A stretch of DNA of 60,689 nt. It comes from an uncultured Alphaproteobacteria bacterium (GTDB lineage: Bacteria; Pseudomonadota; Alphaproteobacteria; RF32; CAG-239). Each line of letters opens with the position of its first letter. Positions within the stretch are counted from its first letter, which is position 1. The DNA is taken from contig CALXUE010000010.1 in assembly GCA_944391615.1 (NCBI GenBank), forward strand, positions 1 to 60,689, written 5' to 3'. Of the stretch, positions 26,905 through 35,730 are shown piece after piece. The notes beneath the pieces were generated by a model. It worked only from the letters and a program-made list of their open reading frames with translations. It ran no database searches and was not told the DNA's origin. Both the position numbers and the translations under genes were made by a program.

Positions 26905-27133
26905 GATAATAATCCTCAAAAATTACTTTATCTCCACGACTCGTATTATACCACAAGGAAAAAAGTCTGTAAATAGAAATTTTCAAGGATTGACAAGGGT
27001 TTAGGCGAATAGTTTTTGCTAAATTAGAACAAATTAATATATTGGGTTGTGCTCTTGGTGGTTGAAATATTAGCTTTTTTATGTTATCTTTACTCTAGAT
27101 TGTGTGTGTGATTTATGTGTTGTCCTCAATTCA
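26905..27133. other. Intergenic, no gene seen
   Basis: AT-rich leader of the Cys-rich gene on the minus strand. I see no credible reading frame or structured RNA. Confidence 0.6.
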
Positions 27134-27171
27134 TAAAAAAATTCCTGTTGTCTTTATAGCAGGAATTTTTT
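27134..27171 (-). terminator. Terminator after the Sua5 gene
   Basis: Stem AAATTCCTG/CAGGAATTT with flanking A and T runs, just past the end of the Sua5 gene on the minus strand. Confidence 0.88.
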
Positions 27172-27195
27172 CTTTATCTTATCTCTTGAGAGATT

Positions 27196-28164
27196 TTATT
27201 CTTTATATGATGCTCTTTTGATGCGGTCATTAATTGCCAGCCCCAAGCCTGTCATCGGAATTGGCGACATCGCTATGCCTTTATATTCATCGTGTTTTTC
27301 TGCTTCTCGCAAATAGGCAAACAAATGAGCTGCAGCTTCTTTCAAATCACTGCTTTCACTCAAATTGAGGTCGGCTTTTCTTGAAACCTTGCCAAAGGCT
27401 ATGAAAAATTCATCTTCCTTAACATCTGTTTCTGCAACATTTATTCTTAACGGCAGTTTGGGTGCATAATGCTTTAGTAACTGTCCAGGGGCTTTGGGAT
27501 GTGAAGAGGAGGTATCGTTTACATAAACTTTTTCTCCCAAGAAATCTTCCAACTCTTCTTTAGCCAATCCTCCGGCACGTAAAATGGTGATGTTTTTTCC
27601 GGTTAAGTCGATAATCGTTGTTTCAACTCCGATTTTGCAGGCTCCGCCATCTAAAATCATATCAACTCGATTGCCCAAACTGTCATAAACGTGTTGAGCC
27701 GTGGTGGGGCTGACGGTTTTAAACCTATTGGCTGACGGGGCTACAATCGGAACGCCGCTTTTTTTGATTAAACTCAACGCAACCGGATGATTAGGCATCC
27801 TGACGGCTAATGAGCCTAACCCTGCACAAGCCAAATCTATGGATGGATTGTTGTCTTTTCTTTTTAACACAAAGGTTAACGGTCCAGGCCAAAAATGCTT
27901 GGCTAAAGCCATAACCCGGCTGTCGGTTTGTGCGTATTCGGGCAGAAAGTCAATTTCGGCAATATGCGATATCAGCGGGTCAAATAATGGGCGTTCCTTC
28001 GCCTTGAATATGCCGGCAACAGCGTCGGCATTATAAACATTTGCTCCAAGTCCATAAACCGTGTCGGTCGGAAAAGCGACTAAACCGCCGTTTCTTATGG
28101 TTTCGGCGGCTTTATCTAAGTTTTGCTCCGTGGCTTCATATATGTTATTTTTATTATTCATCAT
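27196..28164 (-). CDS. L-threonylcarbamoyladenylate synthase (Sua5 type)
   Basis: 322 aa: YrdC domain plus C-terminal Sua5 domain, the long form. It makes threonylcarbamoyl-AMP for the t6A37 modification of ANN-decoding tRNAs. Visible: AFPTDTVYGLGANVYN (nucleotide/threonine pocket), KERPLFDPLI, PGPLTFVL, SLAVRMPNHP, SGVPIVAPSANRF, and the linker SSHPKAPGQLLKHYAPK that leads to the Sua5 domain. The start overlaps the SUKH gene by 4 bp (ATGA), so this housekeeping gene is the last member of a three-gene operon with the HNH-motif and SUKH genes. Confidence 0.95.
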   Translation of the reverse strand: MMNNKNNIYEATEQNLDKAAETIRNGGLVAFPTDTVYGLGANVYNADAVAGIFKAKERPLFDPLISHIAEIDFLPEYAQTDSRVMALAKHFWPGPLTFVLKRKDNNPSIDLACAGLGSLAVRMPNHPVALSLIKKSGVPIVAPSANRFKTVSPTTAQHVYDSLGNRVDMILDGGACKIGVETTIIDLTGKNITILRAGGLAKEELEDFLGEKVYVNDTSSSHPKAPGQLLKHYAPKLPLRINVAETDVKEDEFFIAFGKVSRKADLNLSESSDLKEAAAHLFAYLREAEKHDEYKGIAMSPIPMTGLGLAINDRIKRASYKE

Positions 28165-28562
28165 TTTATGATACTGTTTAAACCTTGTTCTAAAGTGTTA
28201 TATTCTTCTAACACTGTGAGGTCTTGTTTGTCAACTATTTGATAAGATTTGTTTTTGCTCTCAAAAATCAAAAAATCAAATTCATTATCAGCTAAAATAA
28301 GCTGCTCTTGTTTTATTTTTTCTTTGTTTAGTATATTTACGTTTATGATATCCATAAAATTAAGCGGTTCGGGTATGATGCCAAATATATGCTCCCCCTC
28401 ATAAGCAAAGCCGTTTATTTGGTGCAGAAAGTTACAAAATTCTTCGGGAATTTCCGCAAAACCGAATTTTAATAATGTTTTTTGCGCATAAATCAAGTCT
28501 TGCGGTGATAATGGTTGTGGTGAATATGTATTGTGTTTTTTTAATTCTGCAAGTATTTTCAT
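28161..28562 (-). CDS. SUKH (SMI1/KNR4-like) family protein, putative immunity protein
   Basis: 133 aa. The SUKH signature IPEEFCNFLHQINGFAYEG followed by HIFGI and the distal aromatic strands matches SMI1/KNR4/YrhA proteins, many of which are immunity proteins against nuclease toxins in polymorphic toxin systems. The start lies 2 bp after the stop of the 618-aa HNH-motif gene and has no ribosome site of its own, so translation must be coupled. It overlaps the Sua5 gene by 4 bp. Immunity function is inferred from family and pairing. Confidence 0.75.
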   Translation of the reverse strand: MKILAELKKHNTYSPQPLSPQDLIYAQKTLLKFGFAEIPEEFCNFLHQINGFAYEGEHIFGIIPEPLNFMDIINVNILNKEKIKQEQLILADNEFDFLIFESKNKSYQIVDKQDLTVLEEYNTLEQGLNSIIK

Positions 28563-28564
28563 TT

Positions 28565-30421
28565 TTATGATCTGCTCTTATTTTGAGATAAGACAAAAAG
28601 TATTCTTTCCATGGCGCGAGAGTCTTGCTCTTTTGTTCTGTCTGGTTTGGCCGCAACTTGCTGCATTATTCTATAAAGCTCTTTTATCGCTTCAATCTTT
28701 TTGCGTTTCATTTGATAGCGGTAATTATGCTTTTGTTGCTCCAGCTTCTTTTGCTCTTGTTTTTGTTTTAGCTTATTGAAAATTCTTTCCATGGACATTG
28801 GTTGGGCTATTTTTTCTTTTCTTTTGTTAAAAGCAGTCTCGTTGTTGTTTTTAATTCTTGTATCAATAGGTTGTATTTGCTTCTTTAAGCTTTTTGTTTT
28901 GTTGGGGGAAATGTTTATGCGTGGCGTCTTCTCATATTTTACCGGTAGAGTGTTTTGTGTATTCTCTTTGGGGGGGCTTTTTTTCTTTTTACTGTTTTTG
29001 CTTCGATGTAAACCTTCAACATAACTGCTGTAAGCCTCCTTTATTTCTTGAGGCGTGGGTATGTGGTGTTTTTCTTTCCATTCGGTTAGATTTTTCTTTT
29101 GGCGGAGTGTGCGTGCGTCTTGGCTATAATCATAGTGAATATGAAACATGGGATGAAAACCACCCCAGAATACAATGTCTTTGTTCATATATATCCGGCT
29201 TTTATAACTCTCTCTCTTGTCTATGGTTTGAGTCATATCTAAGCTGTGCAAAATACGATGGTATGGTGAATCTATGGTTAAACACAGATTTTCAAATTTG
29301 TTCACATCGGCCAGGTCAGGTATGGTGGCCGCGTCTTTAACCGCGGTTTTGTGGTGAACGCTAAACTCGGGTCCTGAAAGGGGTTTGCCTTCTTTATCTA
29401 ATACGGCAACTTTGAAATAATCGTTGTGCTCTTTGATTAACTCTTTGTATTTTTGCGGAACGTCCGGTGTGTAAACTTCATCGGTTGGGATTAATCCTGC
29501 TTTTTGGTATTGCTTGAAAAGCGTTTTCCATTTGATGGGGTCCATAACCATAATGTTTGATGTTTTACCTAAGCGTTTCATCTCATCAACTAAGGCATCA
29601 ATGTAGCGTTGGTCTACATTGATTTGGGTGAGGTATTTTTTTAATGCATTTTCATTGTGGCGAATGAAGTCTTTGATAAAGCTTTTTCTCGCTCCCAGAA
29701 ATAAATGGGCCTTGGGCGAATTTTCATCTTCTTTGAAGTAATTATATAATATATCTGAAAAGTCATAAGCATTCATTGCCGGCAAAAGTTCAGCCGGTAT
29801 ATGCATCTTGTGCATTTGCTCTTTGAGCTCGCTTTCTATTTTTTGAAAACGCGGAAACTGACGGAATAATTGCCATGTTGGAGATGCGTCCAAATTATAG
29901 TCTTGTGGTGGAAGCTCTGCTTGTTGGGTTTGCGGTGCATTAATAAATTGTAGGTATCTTTCTGACAAGTTTGTTCTGGGAGGAACTTTTTCTGTTTGAT
30001 TTATGGAACCGTAAAAATCCATACGGATGATGTGTTTTTCTTCTCTAGATAATGGATAGTGCTCTAAATCATCAACGTATGTTAACCCCCAGGTGCGAAT
30101 GAGTGTTTTGATTTCTTCTCGGATGAAATCACGCTCTTGGCGGTTGATTGAAGATGACAATATGTCCAGATATTTTTGAGCCAGCTCTTTGTTGTTTTCT
30201 TCCAGCCTTAAAATAGCTTCTTCAGAATTTTCGGTTGTGTTGAAATAAGGTATTTGTTCTTCATCAGGCGCGTAGGCTGATTCAGCTACAAAGGTGGGTT
30301 GGATTGTTTTTTGAACTTTAGGTTTTGATGGCTTGATGGCGGCAAAAAGCTGTTCTTCTTCCTCGGGGGAGTAAGTGTTGTATATGTAATCATACGGGTT
30401 TTGATGCTTTTGTTTTCCCAT
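28565..30421 (-). CDS. Large protein with HNH-nuclease-like motif, putative toxin paired with SUKH gene
   Basis: 618 aa; AAGGAAG before the ATG. No signal peptide or membrane segment. Residues 350-392 read like an HNH/beta-beta-alpha-metal nuclease: SVHHKTAVKD (His356-His357), Asn374 or Asn378 in DVNKFENLCL, then YHRILH (His388, His392). A second His-rich stretch FHPMFHIHYD lies at 422-431. The last 120 residues are a Lys/Gln-rich coiled coil. The N-terminal 340 residues are helical and unrecognised. Immediate coupling to a SUKH gene suggests a nuclease toxin-immunity pair, but the HNH is not at the very C-terminus as in classical polymorphic toxins. Confidence 0.65.
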   Translation of the reverse strand: MGKQKHQNPYDYIYNTYSPEEEEQLFAAIKPSKPKVQKTIQPTFVAESAYAPDEEQIPYFNTTENSEEAILRLEENNKELAQKYLDILSSSINRQERDFIREEIKTLIRTWGLTYVDDLEHYPLSREEKHIIRMDFYGSINQTEKVPPRTNLSERYLQFINAPQTQQAELPPQDYNLDASPTWQLFRQFPRFQKIESELKEQMHKMHIPAELLPAMNAYDFSDILYNYFKEDENSPKAHLFLGARKSFIKDFIRHNENALKKYLTQINVDQRYIDALVDEMKRLGKTSNIMVMDPIKWKTLFKQYQKAGLIPTDEVYTPDVPQKYKELIKEHNDYFKVAVLDKEGKPLSGPEFSVHHKTAVKDAATIPDLADVNKFENLCLTIDSPYHRILHSLDMTQTIDKRESYKSRIYMNKDIVFWGGFHPMFHIHYDYSQDARTLRQKKNLTEWKEKHHIPTPQEIKEAYSSYVEGLHRSKNSKKKKSPPKENTQNTLPVKYEKTPRINISPNKTKSLKKQIQPIDTRIKNNNETAFNKRKEKIAQPMSMERIFNKLKQKQEQKKLEQQKHNYRYQMKRKKIEAIKELYRIMQQVAAKPDRTKEQDSRAMERILFVLSQNKSRS

Positions 30422-30559
30422 CTAACTTCCTTTGTCAAAATAGGCTTATTTTGTCTATTATTATAGCAGATTATATAAATCTGTCTAGCCCTATTAGCAA
30501 AATTTTTAAACTTTTATGATAATATATTTTTAATTTAAATTAAATTTAGGAATTTCAAT

Positions 30560-32014
30560 ATGATAGAGTTTGTTTTAAATGCTCAAAACGTGGGCAAAGA
30601 TGTGACTAAAATTTTAATTCTGTCATCTAAAGATGATGTTTCTTTACGAATCGAAAATTTTTTTGGCAAACAAAAGGCGAAAGATGTTTTTTCTGCGCTT
30701 AAAAATCGTGATTTTTCGCCGAAAAAAGGTAAAAAATTAGTGCTTGATGATGGAAGTGAAAAAGTTATTCTGTTCGGAGTCGCAGACAAACTTTCGGATT
30801 TGGAGATTCAATATGTCGGCGCGGAAATTTCTGATTTGCTTAAAAAAGATCTTAAGGCTTTGATTGATGTGCCGCAGAGCCTTTGGGCCAAATGTGCCTT
30901 GATGGCCTTGGGAATGGAGCTGAATCTATATAGCTTTGATAAATATTTTACAACCAAGAAAAGTGATGATTTTTGTCAGCTCGAAACGGTTTATTTTTCT
31001 TCAACACTTGGCGAAGTGAAAAATGTCGGGTTCGACAAAATGCGCGCGTTGGCTAATGGTGTACGCTATGGCAGGGATTTGTGCAATGAGCCGTCTAACA
31101 AACTTACACCATCCGAATTTGGTGCAGATGTTAAAAGGCTTGAGTATCTTGGCTTGGAGGTGGAAATTATTCCTTCAGAAAAGTTGCGTGAACAGGGCTT
31201 TCCGCTGCTGTATGCCGTGGGACAAGCCTCCGTTAATCCGCCGTGTGCCGTGATTGTTAAATGGAAGGGCAATAAGGATAAAAAAGATTTTGACCTTGCT
31301 TTGGTCGGCAAAGGTATTACCTATGATGCCGGCGGTATTAATTTGAAATCCGCACCTAATTTGCTCGGAATGCACCGTGATATGAGCGGGGCGGCAGTGG
31401 CCGTTTCGGTCTTAAAGATTTTGGCTATGACCAAGACAAAAGTCAATGCGGCGGCGGTGTTGGTTTTGGCTGAAAATATGCCCAGCGGAAATGCCTATAA
31501 ACCTCAAGATATTTTGCTTTCGGGCAAAGGTATTAGTGTGGAAATTCTTAATACGGATGCTGAAGGGCGTTTGGCTTTGGCTGATGGGTTATGGTTTGCT
31601 TCCGATAAGCTTAAATCCAAAACCGTTATTGATATTGCAACCTTAACCGGAGCGGTTGCTTTTGCCTTGGGTGAAGAATTTGCCGGACTTTTCAGCAATG
31701 ATGATGCTTTGGCCTCCAAGCTCCTTAAAGCAGGTGAAAACAGCGGCGAAAATTTGTGGCGTTTGCCGTTATGTGAGGCTTTTGCAAAAATGCTTAAATC
31801 CGATGTGGCGGATGTTAAGCATATTGGTGGAAAATTTGCCGGTTCTTCTACTGCGGCGGCGTTTTTACAAAAGTTTGTTAAAGACAAAGTAAAATGGGCG
31901 CATTTGGATATTGCCGGTGTTGTTGGTCGAGAACGTGGACGTCCTTTGGAGCCTAAAGGGGCGACGGCTTTCGGTATTCGGTTGTTGTGTGAATTTATTT
32001 GGAGCTTGAAGTAA
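30560..32014 (+). CDS. pepA: Leucyl aminopeptidase (M17)
   Basis: 484 aa. Dinuclear-zinc cytosolic aminopeptidase that removes N-terminal residues. The catalytic domain shows VGKGITYDAGGINLK (metal/catalytic Lys), HRDMSGAAV, and NTDAEGRLALADGL with the second metal-ligand set and catalytic Arg, then TLTGAVAFALGEEFAGLFSN. The N-terminal domain is present. It is followed after one base by a second, unrelated aminopeptidase of clan M29, giving a two-gene peptide-turnover operon. Confidence 0.96.
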   Translation: MIEFVLNAQNVGKDVTKILILSSKDDVSLRIENFFGKQKAKDVFSALKNRDFSPKKGKKLVLDDGSEKVILFGVADKLSDLEIQYVGAEISDLLKKDLKALIDVPQSLWAKCALMALGMELNLYSFDKYFTTKKSDDFCQLETVYFSSTLGEVKNVGFDKMRALANGVRYGRDLCNEPSNKLTPSEFGADVKRLEYLGLEVEIIPSEKLREQGFPLLYAVGQASVNPPCAVIVKWKGNKDKKDFDLALVGKGITYDAGGINLKSAPNLLGMHRDMSGAAVAVSVLKILAMTKTKVNAAAVLVLAENMPSGNAYKPQDILLSGKGISVEILNTDAEGRLALADGLWFASDKLKSKTVIDIATLTGAVAFALGEEFAGLFSNDDALASKLLKAGENSGENLWRLPLCEAFAKMLKSDVADVKHIGGKFAGSSTAAAFLQKFVKDKVKWAHLDIAGVVGRERGRPLEPKGATAFGIRLLCEFIWSLK

Positions 32015-32015
32015 A

Positions 32016-33143
32016 ATGAAAGTTGATGAGAGAATTTTAAAACTGGCGGAAAATGTTTTGAAAAATTCGGTTAAGCTCAAAAAGGGCGAGCGAATTTATA
32101 TCGAATCATTCGGGCAATCAACTCTGCCGGCTCTTCAAGCTTTTGCAGCTCAAGCTGCAAAGCTCGGCGGGGTGCCGTTTTATTATTTTAATGATGAAGC
32201 GCTTACTAAAGCTTGGGTCGCCAATGCCTCTGAAACGCAAATTAAAGCGCATGCCGAAATTCATAAAAAATTGATGCGTGAAAGCGACGTTTATGTTGCC
32301 ATCCGTGGCTATGATGATTTGTTTTGTTTGTCTGACTTGCCTGAAAAACAGTCTAAGTGGTATAATGCTTATTATATGGGCGGGGTGCATACGCAAACCA
32401 GAGTTCCGAACACACGTTGGTGTGTGATGCGCTTTCCCAACAACACAATGGCGGCGATGGCAAAAATGTCAGAAGATGCGTTTGAAGATTTTTATTATAA
32501 ATCTTGCTTGCTGGATTATTCTCAAATGGATAAAGCCATGCGTCCGTTGCAAAAGTTGATGATGAAAACTGACAAGGTTCGTATTAAATCTAAAAATACA
32601 GATTTAAGCTTTTCAATCAAAAATATTCCTGCCATTCGTTGCAGTGGTGAAGTTAATATTCCCGATGGTGAAGTTTATACTGCTCCGGTGAAGGAATCCA
32701 TCAACGGTTATATTCAATTTAATACCGATACGACTTATAACGGCATTTTCTTTTCCAATATTTATTTGGAATTTGAAAATGGGCGAATCGTTAAGGCGCG
32801 TTCTTTGGTGAATGATGATAAACTGCAAAAACTCATAAAATCTGATGAGGGTGCTTGTTATATGGGTGAATTTGCCTTGGGTGTTAATCCCTATATTACA
32901 AAACCAATGCTTGATATTTTGTTTGATGAAAAAATCGGCGGTTCTTTCCATATGGCTATCGGAAACTCTTATGATGATGCTTATAATGGTAACAAAAGTT
33001 CTATTCACTGGGATTTGGTACAGATCCAGACACCGGAATGGGGCGGCGGCGAAATTTATTTTGATGATAAACTCGTCCGCAAAGATGGGCGTTTTGTTTT
33101 GAAAGAGTTAGAAGCTTTGAACCCTGAAAATCTCAAAAAATAA
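32016..33143 (+). CDS. Aminopeptidase, family M29 (AmpS/PepS-like)
   Basis: 375 aa. M29 signatures: N-terminal LKKGERIYIESFG, LMRESDVYVAIRG, and the C-terminal metal site in SDEGACYMGEFALGVNP, GGSFHMAIGNSYDD and SSIHWDLVQ (Glu and His ligands). The usual members are about 410 aa, so this one is slightly short. It starts one base after the pepA stop and so is co-translated with it. Substrate range is not predictable from sequence. Confidence 0.92.
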   Translation: MKVDERILKLAENVLKNSVKLKKGERIYIESFGQSTLPALQAFAAQAAKLGGVPFYYFNDEALTKAWVANASETQIKAHAEIHKKLMRESDVYVAIRGYDDLFCLSDLPEKQSKWYNAYYMGGVHTQTRVPNTRWCVMRFPNNTMAAMAKMSEDAFEDFYYKSCLLDYSQMDKAMRPLQKLMMKTDKVRIKSKNTDLSFSIKNIPAIRCSGEVNIPDGEVYTAPVKESINGYIQFNTDTTYNGIFFSNIYLEFENGRIVKARSLVNDDKLQKLIKSDEGACYMGEFALGVNPYITKPMLDILFDEKIGGSFHMAIGNSYDDAYNGNKSSIHWDLVQIQTPEWGGGEIYFDDKLVRKDGRFVLKELEALNPENLKK

Positions 33144-33231
33144 TCAGCCTGATTTATACACATCTCGTGGTGCTTTAAGTTGCAAAATTGAACATTCACC
33201 CTTATAACTCTTTATATGAGATAAGGAGCTG

Positions 33232-34479
33232 ATGATGTTTTCAAAATTTGAACGAATGATGGCTTGGCGATATTTGCGCGCCAAAAGAAAAGAAGGTTTT
33301 ATTTCGGTGATTACGGGCTTTGCTTTTACCGGAATTGCCTTGGGTGTGGCTACGCTTATTATCGTGATGAGCGTGATGAACGGGTTTAGAAGTGAGCTGC
33401 TCTCTCGAATTTTGGGCTTGAATGGGCATATCGGCATTGTTTCAGCCGTTGGGCTGCCGTTTAATAATTATCAAGAGGCGGTTAAGGAAATTGCTCAGAT
33501 TGAACATGTCAATGAAGTTATTCCGATGGTGGAAAAGCAGCTCTTAGTTTCTTCCGGTAAAACAGCGGAAGGGGCTATGGTGCGTGCATTGTCTCCGCAA
33601 GATATGCTTAAAAAGCCTTTGCTTGTTAATAGTATTCAGGGTGCTACTTTAGCCGATTTTCAGGGGGATGTCGTGTTGGTTGGGCGGCGGCTTGCCGTTA
33701 AAATGGGGCTTGTTCCGGGGAGCTCTTTGACACTCATTTCTCCTAACGGAAAAGTGACGGCGTTTGGCACTGTTCCCAGAATGAAAACTTATAAGGTTAT
33801 CGGTACTTTTGAGGTCGGAATGTATGAGTATGATGCAAACTTTGTGTTCATGCCTTTGGAAACGGCTCAGAAGTATTTTTCTTTGGGTGATGCCGTGACA
33901 CAGATTGATGTTTCTTTGGATGACGAATCTCAGCTCCGTTCCGTGCGCAAAGCTATTGAAGAAAGTGTTGGCGCAACAGCCTATGTTTTTGACTGGAAGC
34001 AGTCTAATTCTGCTTTCTTTAATGCAATTGATGTGGAACGTAATGTTATGTTTTTAATCCTGACATTAATTATATTGGTCGCCGCGTTTAATATTATTAC
34101 CGGTTTGATTATGCTCGTTAAAGACAAAGGGCGCGATATTGCCGTTTTACGCACTATGGGGGCAACAAAGGGCATGATTATGCGAATCTTTTGTATGGAC
34201 GGGGCGTTTATCGGGGTGGTCGGAACCGCAATCGGGGTGGCTTTAGGATTGCTCTTTTGCCATAATATTGAGCGTATTCGGCAATTTTTACAATATATTT
34301 CGGGACGGGATTTGTTTTCGGCTGAAATTTATTTCTTGTCGCAGTTGCCTGCCAAAGTGGATACCACAGAAGTTGCCTTTGTGGTGATGATTTCTTTGTT
34401 GCTCTCTTTCTTGGCAACACTTTATCCGGCTTATCGTGCCGCTAAATTTGATCCGGTGGAGGCTTTGCGCTATGAGTAA
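33232..34479 (+). CDS. Lipoprotein-releasing ABC transporter permease (LolC/LolE)
   Basis: 415 aa. AAGGAG at 33221-33226; ATG at 33232 or 33235. Four membrane helices: one N-terminal ([20 protein letters not shown]), a large periplasmic domain, then three C-terminal FtsX-type helices ending in the typical [19 protein letters not shown]. With LolD it extracts outer-membrane lipoproteins from the inner membrane and hands them to LolA. Only one permease gene is present, so the complex is probably a homodimer (LolF-like) rather than LolC plus LolE. Confidence 0.94.
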   Translation: MMFSKFERMMAWRYLRAKRKEGFISVITGFAFTGIALGVATLIIVMSVMNGFRSELLSRILGLNGHIGIVSAVGLPFNNYQEAVKEIAQIEHVNEVIPMVEKQLLVSSGKTAEGAMVRALSPQDMLKKPLLVNSIQGATLADFQGDVVLVGRRLAVKMGLVPGSSLTLISPNGKVTAFGTVPRMKTYKVIGTFEVGMYEYDANFVFMPLETAQKYFSLGDAVTQIDVSLDDESQLRSVRKAIEESVGATAYVFDWKQSNSAFFNAIDVERNVMFLILTLIILVAAFNIITGLIMLVKDKGRDIAVLRTMGATKGMIMRIFCMDGAFIGVVGTAIGVALGLLFCHNIERIRQFLQYISGRDLFSAEIYFLSQLPAKVDTTEVAFVVMISLLLSFLATLYPAYRAAKFDPVEALRYE

Positions 34480-35212
34480 TGTTATTGCTACTTTAGAACT
34501 GCGTCGTGTGGTGAAAAAATTTAAGCAGGGTACACAATCTTTGGAAGTGCTTAAAGGTGTTGATTTAAAAGTAAATGCCGGAGAGGCGGTTGCTTTAATC
34601 GGGCAGAGCGGGGCCGGAAAATCTACACTTTTGCAAATTGCAGGGCTTTTGGAGCAGCCAAGTGGTGGTGAAATTCTTTTTGATGAAAAAAAATGCTCTA
34701 AACTTGCTGATAAAGAACGCACGGCTTTGCGGCGTGATTTTATTGGGTTTGTTTATCAATATCATAATCTTTTGCCGGATTTTAGTGCATTGGAAAATGT
34801 TATGCTGCCACAGCTGATTGCAGGTATGCCCTTGAAAACAGCGCAAGAACGCGCAAAGTGGCTTTTATCTCGTATGAAACTTGAAAAAAGGTTGAAACAT
34901 CGTCCGAGCGAACTATCGGGCGGTGAGCAACAACGTGTGGCTATTGCGCGGGCTTTGGCAAATTCACCAAAGCTTTTGTTGGCAGATGAGCCGACCGGAA
35001 ATTTGGATCCGAAAACCGCTGATATTGTGTTTAATGAATTGGTTGCTATTGTTAAAGAAACAGGATTATCGGCTCTTATTGCAACGCATAATTTTGAGCT
35101 GGCAGACAGAATGGATCGGAAGGTTGCTTTACAAGATGGTAAAATTTTGGATTTGTCATCTGTCGATGCATCTATGCGCCGAAAATCTGCTCAGATTAAA
35201 AATTTTTATTAA
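34472..35212 (+). CDS. lolD: Lipoprotein-releasing ABC ATPase LolD
   Basis: 246 aa from the ATG at 34472, overlapping the permease gene by 8 bp. Walker [12 protein letters not shown], the Q-loop in [19 protein letters not shown], signature [15 protein letters not shown], Walker [13 protein letters not shown] and switch His in IATHNFEL are intact. It energises the adjacent permease for lipoprotein release. A C-terminal extension of about 20 residues ([18 protein letters not shown]) is longer than usual. Confidence 0.96.
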   Translation: MSNVIATLELRRVVKKFKQGTQSLEVLKGVDLKVNAGEAVALIGQSGAGKSTLLQIAGLLEQPSGGEILFDEKKCSKLADKERTALRRDFIGFVYQYHNLLPDFSALENVMLPQLIAGMPLKTAQERAKWLLSRMKLEKRLKHRPSELSGGEQQRVAIARALANSPKLLLADEPTGNLDPKTADIVFNELVAIVKETGLSALIATHNFELADRMDRKVALQDGKILDLSSVDASMRRKSAQIKNFY

Positions 35213-35234
35213 ACTGCCGAGAAAGGAGGGTAAT

Positions 35235-35585
35235 ATGAAAAAATTTGCTATTGCTTTGTTGAGTGGGGTGTTACTGTTTGGGGCTGTTTGTGAGGCAAAA
35301 TATAAGGCGCCTGAAGGTGTTCGTTCGCAAGGGACCAAGAAAAGTACCTATATTTTTCATAACCAAGATGCTGATGGTGATGGTAAATTGACTTTAGAAG
35401 AATTTAAAAACCAAAATGAAACACGTGACGTGAAACAAGAAAATCGTTTTTTGAAAAAGAAAGGCTTATATAAAACGCCGGAAGAACAGTTTAAGGAAAT
35501 GGATGCCGATAATGATGGTAAAATTACGCCGGAAGATTTGGCTAAATTTTATGATAATCAGAGTAAAGAGCTGAAAAAAAGATAA
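35235..35585 (+). CDS. Exported EF-hand calcium-binding protein
   Basis: 116 aa from the ATG at 35235 with AAAGGAGGG upstream. Signal peptide MKKFAIALLSGVLLFGAVCEA. Two EF-hand loops: DADGDGKLTLEE (48-59) and DADNDGKITPED (about 93-104), both with the 1-3-5 acidic pattern; the second ends in Asp instead of Glu. The C-terminus is Lys-rich. Probably a periplasmic Ca2+ sensor or buffer. It is 22 bp downstream of lolD and may share its transcript. A terminator follows. Confidence 0.9.
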   Translation: MKKFAIALLSGVLLFGAVCEAKYKAPEGVRSQGTKKSTYIFHNQDADGDGKLTLEEFKNQNETRDVKQENRFLKKKGLYKTPEEQFKEMDADNDGKITPEDLAKFYDNQSKELKKR

Positions 35586-35608
35586 GATTTTGTTTTTTTG
35601 GGGGCATG

Positions 35609-35642
35609 AAAGACTGCCGTTTTGTTTGCGGCAGTTTTTTGT
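35609..35642 (+). terminator. Terminator after the EF-hand gene
   Basis: Stem ACTGCCG/CGGCAGT with a T run. Confidence 0.88.
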
Positions 35643-35730
35643 TTTTAAAAATATTTGCGCTAGGGGTGTTTGTTTTTGAATTAAGTATTAGATATTATGT
35701 GCGTTTATTTTTATTTGGGAGATGCTTATT

